Of a stretch of 17,294 nt of DNA, positions 13,617 to 17,294 are shown one piece after another. Position 1 is the stretch's first letter, and each line of letters starts with the position of its first letter. The stretch is from QHVT01 sp036387915. Its GTDB lineage: Bacteria > Acidobacteriota > Thermoanaerobaculia > Gp7-AA8. Made by a program: the position numbers and the translations under genes. The stretch covers positions 1 to 17,294 of the forward strand of contig DASVSV010000106.1 in the NCBI GenBank assembly GCA_036387915.1, read 5' to 3'. The notes beneath the pieces were generated by a model that was not told the DNA's origin, ran no database searches, and was given only the letters and a program-made list of their open reading frames with translations.

Positions 13617-15356
13617 ATGACCCCGTTCCGCCGCCTCCTGCATTACTTCGCCCTCTACAAAAAGCGTCTCACGGTCGGCGGCCTGTGCGTGATCGGCTCG
13701 GCGGCCTTCTCGCTCCTCAAGCCGTTCATCATCGGCAGCGCCGTCAACGAGCTGGGGCGCGGGTTCACCCGCGAGACCCTCATCCGCTACAGCCTGATGC
13801 TCATCGGCGCGTCGATCTGCGAAGGGTTTTTCCTCTACCTGCAGCGCTCGATCATCATCGGCGCCTCGCGCCACATCGAGTACGACATGCGCAACGACTT
13901 CTACCAGCACCTGCAGAGGCTGCCGCTCGGCTTCTATCAGGAGCAGCGCACCGGCGACCTCATGTCCCGCGCGACCAACGACCTCGCCTCGGTGCGCATG
14001 CTGATCGGTCCCGCGGTCATGCACTCGCTCTCCTCGCTGCTCGTCGTCACCGGCGCGTTCATCATGATGCTCCGCACCGACACCACCATGGCCATGCTCG
14101 CGCTGCTGGCCGTGCCGGTCGTGGCCGGTCTGGTGAGCTCGTTCGGCAAGCGCATCCACAACCTCACCCGCGCCGTGCAGGACTACTTCGGCGACATCTC
14201 CGCGCGCGTGCAGGAGAACCTGGCCGGCGTACGCGTCGTGCGCGCGTTCACCCGCGAGCAGAACGAGATCGAGACGTTCAAGCGGATGAACCACGAGTAC
14301 GTCGAGCGCAATCGCGCCGTGATCCGCCTCACCGCCGCGTTCTATCCGGCGCTGCACGCGCTCATCGGACTGATGTTCGTCTTCGTTTTCTTCGTCGGCA
14401 GCCGGAAGATCATCGCCGGCACGCTCTCCCTCGGCGCCTTCGTCGCCTTCCAGTTCTATCTCGGACGCATGATCTGGCCGCTGATCGCGCTCGGCTGGGT
14501 GATCAACCTCTTCCAGCGCGGCATGGCCTCGATGAAGCGCCTGCACGAAGTCTGGAGCGTCGACCCGGTCGTCGTCAGCACCGGCGGCAGCGAAGCGTCG
14601 CGCGCGGACGCGGCCGACCTCGAGATCCGCGGCCTCACCTTCACTTACGGCACGCGTCCCGTCCTGCAGAACATCAACCTGGACGTCCGCCACGGCGAGA
14701 CGATCGGCATCGTCGGCCGCACCGGCAGCGGCAAGTCGACGCTGCTCTCGCTCATCACCCGCGCCTTCGAGCCGCCGCCCGGCACCATCTTCCTCAACGG
14801 CCGCGCCATCGAGACCATCCCGCTGCGGCAACTGCGCGAGTGGATCGGAATGGTGCCGCAGGAGACCTTCCTCTTCTCCGAATCGCTCGCGGAGAACATC
14901 CGCTTCGGCCGCGCCGACGCGAGCGACGCCGAGGTCGATGAATCGGCGAAACAGGCCGGTCTTTCGACCGACGTCGCCGGTTTCCCACAAGGCCTCCGCA
15001 CCGTGATCGGAGAGCGCGGCATCACGTTGTCCGGCGGGCAGAAACAGCGCACCGCCATCGCCCGCGCCCTCGTGCGCGATCCGCTGGTCCTGATCCTCGA
15101 CGACTCGCTGAGCGCCGTCGACACGCACACCGAGGAGCGGATCCTGAATGCGCTGCGCACGATCCGGAAGGGGAGGACGGTGCTGATCGTCTCCCACCGC
15201 GTCTCCTCCGTGAAAGACGCCGATCACATCGTCGTCCTCGACGACGGCCGCATCGTCGAGCGCGGAACGCACGACGCGCTCCTCGAGAAAGGCGGCTACT
15301 ACGCCGACCTCTATCGCCGCCAGACCATCGAGGCGGAACTGGAGGAGACCGCGTGA
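13617..15356 (+). CDS. Heterodimeric ABC exporter, subunit with degenerate catalytic site
   Basis: The 579-residue half-transporter has an N-terminal six-helix membrane domain (about 18-305) and a C-terminal nucleotide-binding domain: Walker A GRTGSGKST (367-375), signature LSGGQ (471-475), Walker B with D495 and switch His527. The residue after D495 is Asp496 (ILDDSLSAVD) where the catalytic Glu is expected. This E-to-D change is characteristic of the inactive-site subunit of heterodimeric exporters such as TM287/288, BmrCD and LmrCD. The partner follows immediately with a GTGA overlap. Such pairs export drugs, lipids or peptides; the substrate cannot be read from sequence. The ATG is preceded by a -10-like box and no ribosome binding site. 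Confidence 0.94.
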   Translation: MTPFRRLLHYFALYKKRLTVGGLCVIGSAAFSLLKPFIIGSAVNELGRGFTRETLIRYSLMLIGASICEGFFLYLQRSIIIGASRHIEYDMRNDFYQHLQRLPLGFYQEQRTGDLMSRATNDLASVRMLIGPAVMHSLSSLLVVTGAFIMMLRTDTTMAMLALLAVPVVAGLVSSFGKRIHNLTRAVQDYFGDISARVQENLAGVRVVRAFTREQNEIETFKRMNHEYVERNRAVIRLTAAFYPALHALIGLMFVFVFFVGSRKIIAGTLSLGAFVAFQFYLGRMIWPLIALGWVINLFQRGMASMKRLHEVWSVDPVVVSTGGSEASRADAADLEIRGLTFTYGTRPVLQNINLDVRHGETIGIVGRTGSGKSTLLSLITRAFEPPPGTIFLNGRAIETIPLRQLREWIGMVPQETFLFSESLAENIRFGRADASDAEVDESAKQAGLSTDVAGFPQGLRTVIGERGITLSGGQKQRTAIARALVRDPLVLILDDSLSAVDTHTEERILNALRTIRKGRTVLIVSHRVSSVKDADHIVVLDDGRIVERGTHDALLEKGGYYADLYRRQTIEAELEETA

Positions 15357-17212
15357 GCGAGATCGAGCGCCACGAGGAAGAAGGCGCCAAAGCCTTCGAT
15401 CGTCATCTCACCAAACGGCTGCTGACCTACCTCCGCCCGTACCGCTGGCGCGCCGGCTTGTCCGTGTTCCTGGTCATCATTTCGTCGATGTTCGAGATCG
15501 CCGGCCCAGCCATCACCGCCATCGCCATCGACCTCTTCGTCCGCCCCTCGGGCAGCGAGCCGCTGGGCGTGAGCAAGCGCATCGGCGAGTGGCTGTCGGC
15601 GAACGGCTACGACTTCGATCCGCTGACCGGCATCAACGTCGCGGCGGGGCTCTATCTCTTCACGCTGGCCGGCGGGTTCGTCGTGCTCTACACGCAGATG
15701 GTCCTGATGAACCTCACCGGCCAGTACATCATGTACGACCTGCGCAAGCAGATCTTCTCGCACCTGCAGAAGCTCGAGGTTCAGTTCTTCGACCGCAATC
15801 CCGTCGGCCGCCTGATGACGCGCGTCACCACCGACGTCGACGCCCTCAACGAGATGTTCACGGCCGGCTTCGTGGCCATCTTCGGCGACCTCTTCGTGCT
15901 GGCCGGCATCGTCGGCGTGCTGTTCTGGATGAACTGGCGCATGGCGCTGGTGCTCTTCAGCATCACGCCCTTCATCATCCTCGTCTCGATCTGGTTCCGC
16001 CGCGGCGCGCGCAAGACGTACCGCAGCGTGCGCGCGCGCATCGCCGCCATCAACGCCTTCCTGCAGGAGCACATCTCCGGCATGTCCACCGTGCAGCTCT
16101 TCAACCGCGAAGAGCAGGAGGCGGAAAAGTACGACACGCTCAACGTGCGCCATCGCGACGCCAACATCGAGTCGATCTACTACTACGCGATCTTCTATCC
16201 CCTGATCGAGCTGATCGAGACCGTCGGCCTGGCGCTCATCGTCTGGTACGGGGGTGGAAAAGTCATCCAGGGCACGCTCTCCGTCGGCGCGCTGATCGCG
16301 TTCTTCCAATACTCGCAGCGCTTCTACCAACCGATCTCCGACCTCTCCGAAAAGTACAACATCCTCCAGGCCGCCATGGCCGCGAGCGAGCGGATCTTCA
16401 AACTGCTCGACACGCCGGTGAAGCTGCAGGACACGGGCAAGCTGGAAGCGCGCGAGCTGGAGTCGATCGAGTTCCGCAACGTCTGGTTCGCGTACGTTGA
16501 AAAAGAAACAGGGGAGCCCGACTGGGTGCTCAAGGACGTCTCCTTCCGCGTGAACCGCGGCCAGCGCGTGGCCCTGGTCGGCCACACCGGCGCGGGCAAG
16601 ACCACCGTTACCGCGCTGCTGCTGCGCTTCTACGACATCCAGCGGGGTGAGATCCTGATCAACGGCGTCGACCTGCGCCAGTACTCGACCGAGTCGCTGC
16701 GCCGCCTCTTCGCCATCGTGCAGCAGGACTTTTTCCTCTTCACCGGCAACGTCGCCGACAACATTTCCCTCGGCGACACGACCATCAGCGAGGAGCGCAT
16801 CCGCACCGCCGCCGCGCGCGTGCAGGCCGACCGGTTCATCTCGCGATTGCCGGAGGGGTATGCCTCGGTGGTGCGGGAGCGGGGCGCCGGGTTGTCGGTG
16901 GGGGAGAAGCAACTCCTCTCGTTCGCCCGCGCGCTGGCCTTCGATCCGCCCGTGCTGATCCTCGACGAGGCCACGTCGTCGATCGACACCGAGACCGAGC
17001 TGCTGATCCAGGAAGCGATCCAGACCCTGCTCGCCGGACGCACCTCCATCGTCATCGCACACCGTCTGTCGACCATCCGTTCGGCCGACACGATTCTCGT
17101 GTTCCACCACGGTGAGATCCGCGAGCGCGGGACGCACGAGGAGCTGATGCAGCACCCCGGCCTTTACCGGAAGTTGTACGAGATTCAGTACCGGGAAGCG
17201 GTCGTCGCGTAG
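15353..17212 (+). CDS. Heterodimeric ABC exporter, subunit with canonical catalytic site
   Basis: The 619-residue half-transporter has an N-terminal extension, a six-helix membrane domain (about 35-330, including the ~45-residue stretch after helix 1 with SANGYDFDPLTG) and an NBD with Walker A GHTGAGKTT (410-418), Walker B LILDEATSSID with catalytic Glu539, and His570. Its signature is LSVGE (514-518) instead of LSGGQ. In heterodimers the degenerate site pairs this altered signature with the partner's Asp-containing Walker B, and the consensus site pairs Glu539 with the partner's LSGGQ; both conditions are met here. It starts at GTG 15353 with GGAGG at 15341-15345, overlapping the upstream stop, so the two subunits are translationally coupled. 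Confidence 0.94.
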   Translation: MSEIERHEEEGAKAFDRHLTKRLLTYLRPYRWRAGLSVFLVIISSMFEIAGPAITAIAIDLFVRPSGSEPLGVSKRIGEWLSANGYDFDPLTGINVAAGLYLFTLAGGFVVLYTQMVLMNLTGQYIMYDLRKQIFSHLQKLEVQFFDRNPVGRLMTRVTTDVDALNEMFTAGFVAIFGDLFVLAGIVGVLFWMNWRMALVLFSITPFIILVSIWFRRGARKTYRSVRARIAAINAFLQEHISGMSTVQLFNREEQEAEKYDTLNVRHRDANIESIYYYAIFYPLIELIETVGLALIVWYGGGKVIQGTLSVGALIAFFQYSQRFYQPISDLSEKYNILQAAMAASERIFKLLDTPVKLQDTGKLEARELESIEFRNVWFAYVEKETGEPDWVLKDVSFRVNRGQRVALVGHTGAGKTTVTALLLRFYDIQRGEILINGVDLRQYSTESLRRLFAIVQQDFFLFTGNVADNISLGDTTISEERIRTAAARVQADRFISRLPEGYASVVRERGAGLSVGEKQLLSFARALAFDPPVLILDEATSSIDTETELLIQEAIQTLLAGRTSIVIAHRLSTIRSADTILVFHHGEIRERGTHEELMQHPGLYRKLYEIQYREAVVA

Positions 17213-17222
17213 GTCACTTTAT

Positions 17223-17251
17223 TTGACAGGACGAAAAAACAGGCCTAAGGT
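17223..17251 (+). promoter_or_regulatory. Candidate sigma-70 promoter for the gene beyond the right edge
   Basis: A perfect TTGACA (17223-17228) is followed after 17 nt by TAAGGT (17246-17251), a weak -10. The surrounding 80 nt are markedly richer in A+T than the window. The window ends in AAGGGAGGG (17286-17294), a probable ribosome binding site, so a start codon is expected just outside. Confidence 0.42.
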
Positions 17252-17294
17252 CTGCAATATCCGTCTATCGGGTTTTCATCACGTGAAGGGAGGG

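Noticed and set aside
13423..13620. 65-residue open frame spanning the repeat element
   Set aside because: Its sequence is entirely repeat and palindrome, with no ribosome binding site and no resemblance to a protein.
13599..15272. 557-residue open frame on the - strand
   Set aside because: It is the antisense shadow of the ABC exporter subunit. The protein is low-complexity (Ala/Arg/Asp/Glu/His/Val) with no motif, as expected opposite GC-rich codons.
15311..17155. 614-residue open frame on the - strand
   Set aside because: Antisense shadow of the second ABC subunit; the sense frame has all transporter motifs.

Overview
The window is high-GC bacterial chromosome with densely packed genes, nearly all on the + strand. 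The gene mix suggests an Acidobacteriota-type organism: an ECF sigma factor with DUF4252-type secreted proteins, a dispersed complex I locus, and palindromic intergenic repeats. This is an inference from recalled family distributions, not a database result. Genes inside operons usually have purine-rich Shine-Dalgarno sites and overlapping stop/start codons. Several genes that begin transcription units have none; instead a TAGAAT/TACACT-like box lies 8-16 nt before the ATG, which suggests leaderless mRNAs.

Layout. 3-311: C-terminal part of a CheY-like receiver domain. 454-1578: saccharopine-dehydrogenase-family enzyme, most like lysine 6-dehydrogenase. 1532-2765: a decay zone with a frameshifted LytTR remnant (- strand) and an alpha/beta hydrolase that has lost its catalytic core (+ strand). 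2934-3284: STAS anti-sigma-factor antagonist. 3406-5636: nuoA-nuoE-nuoF, without nuoBCD or nuoG-N. 5730-6407: lipoprotein with a carboxypeptidase-regulatory-like fold. 6449-8332: ECF sigma factor, small membrane protein (candidate anti-sigma), DUF4252 protein and a second related secreted protein, as one coupled operon. 8358-9524: sigma-70 family factor that appears to carry two consecutive region 4 modules. 9379-10621: a two-gene - strand island (DUF1488-like protein and a PD-(D/E)XK-nuclease-like protein). 10716-13419: five-gene operon with translational overlaps (conserved small protein, ABC ATPase, ABC-2-type permease, membrane-anchored thioredoxin, unknown protein). 13617-17212: two half-transporters forming a heterodimeric ABC exporter with one degenerate ATP site. 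17213-17294: an AT-richer segment with a probable promoter for the next gene.

The most unusual feature is in the intergenic gaps. Three of them (313-401, 3288-3370, 13414-13589) hold short tandem arrays of 7- or 8-nt units followed by an inverted array of the complementary units. The unit sequence differs completely between sites, but the architecture and position (just after a stop codon, just before a start-proximal -10 box) are the same. The third array also encloses a nested GC-rich palindrome. A fourth gap holds a 28-bp-stem hairpin of another type. No gap of more than about 300 bases lacks a gene or gene remnant.
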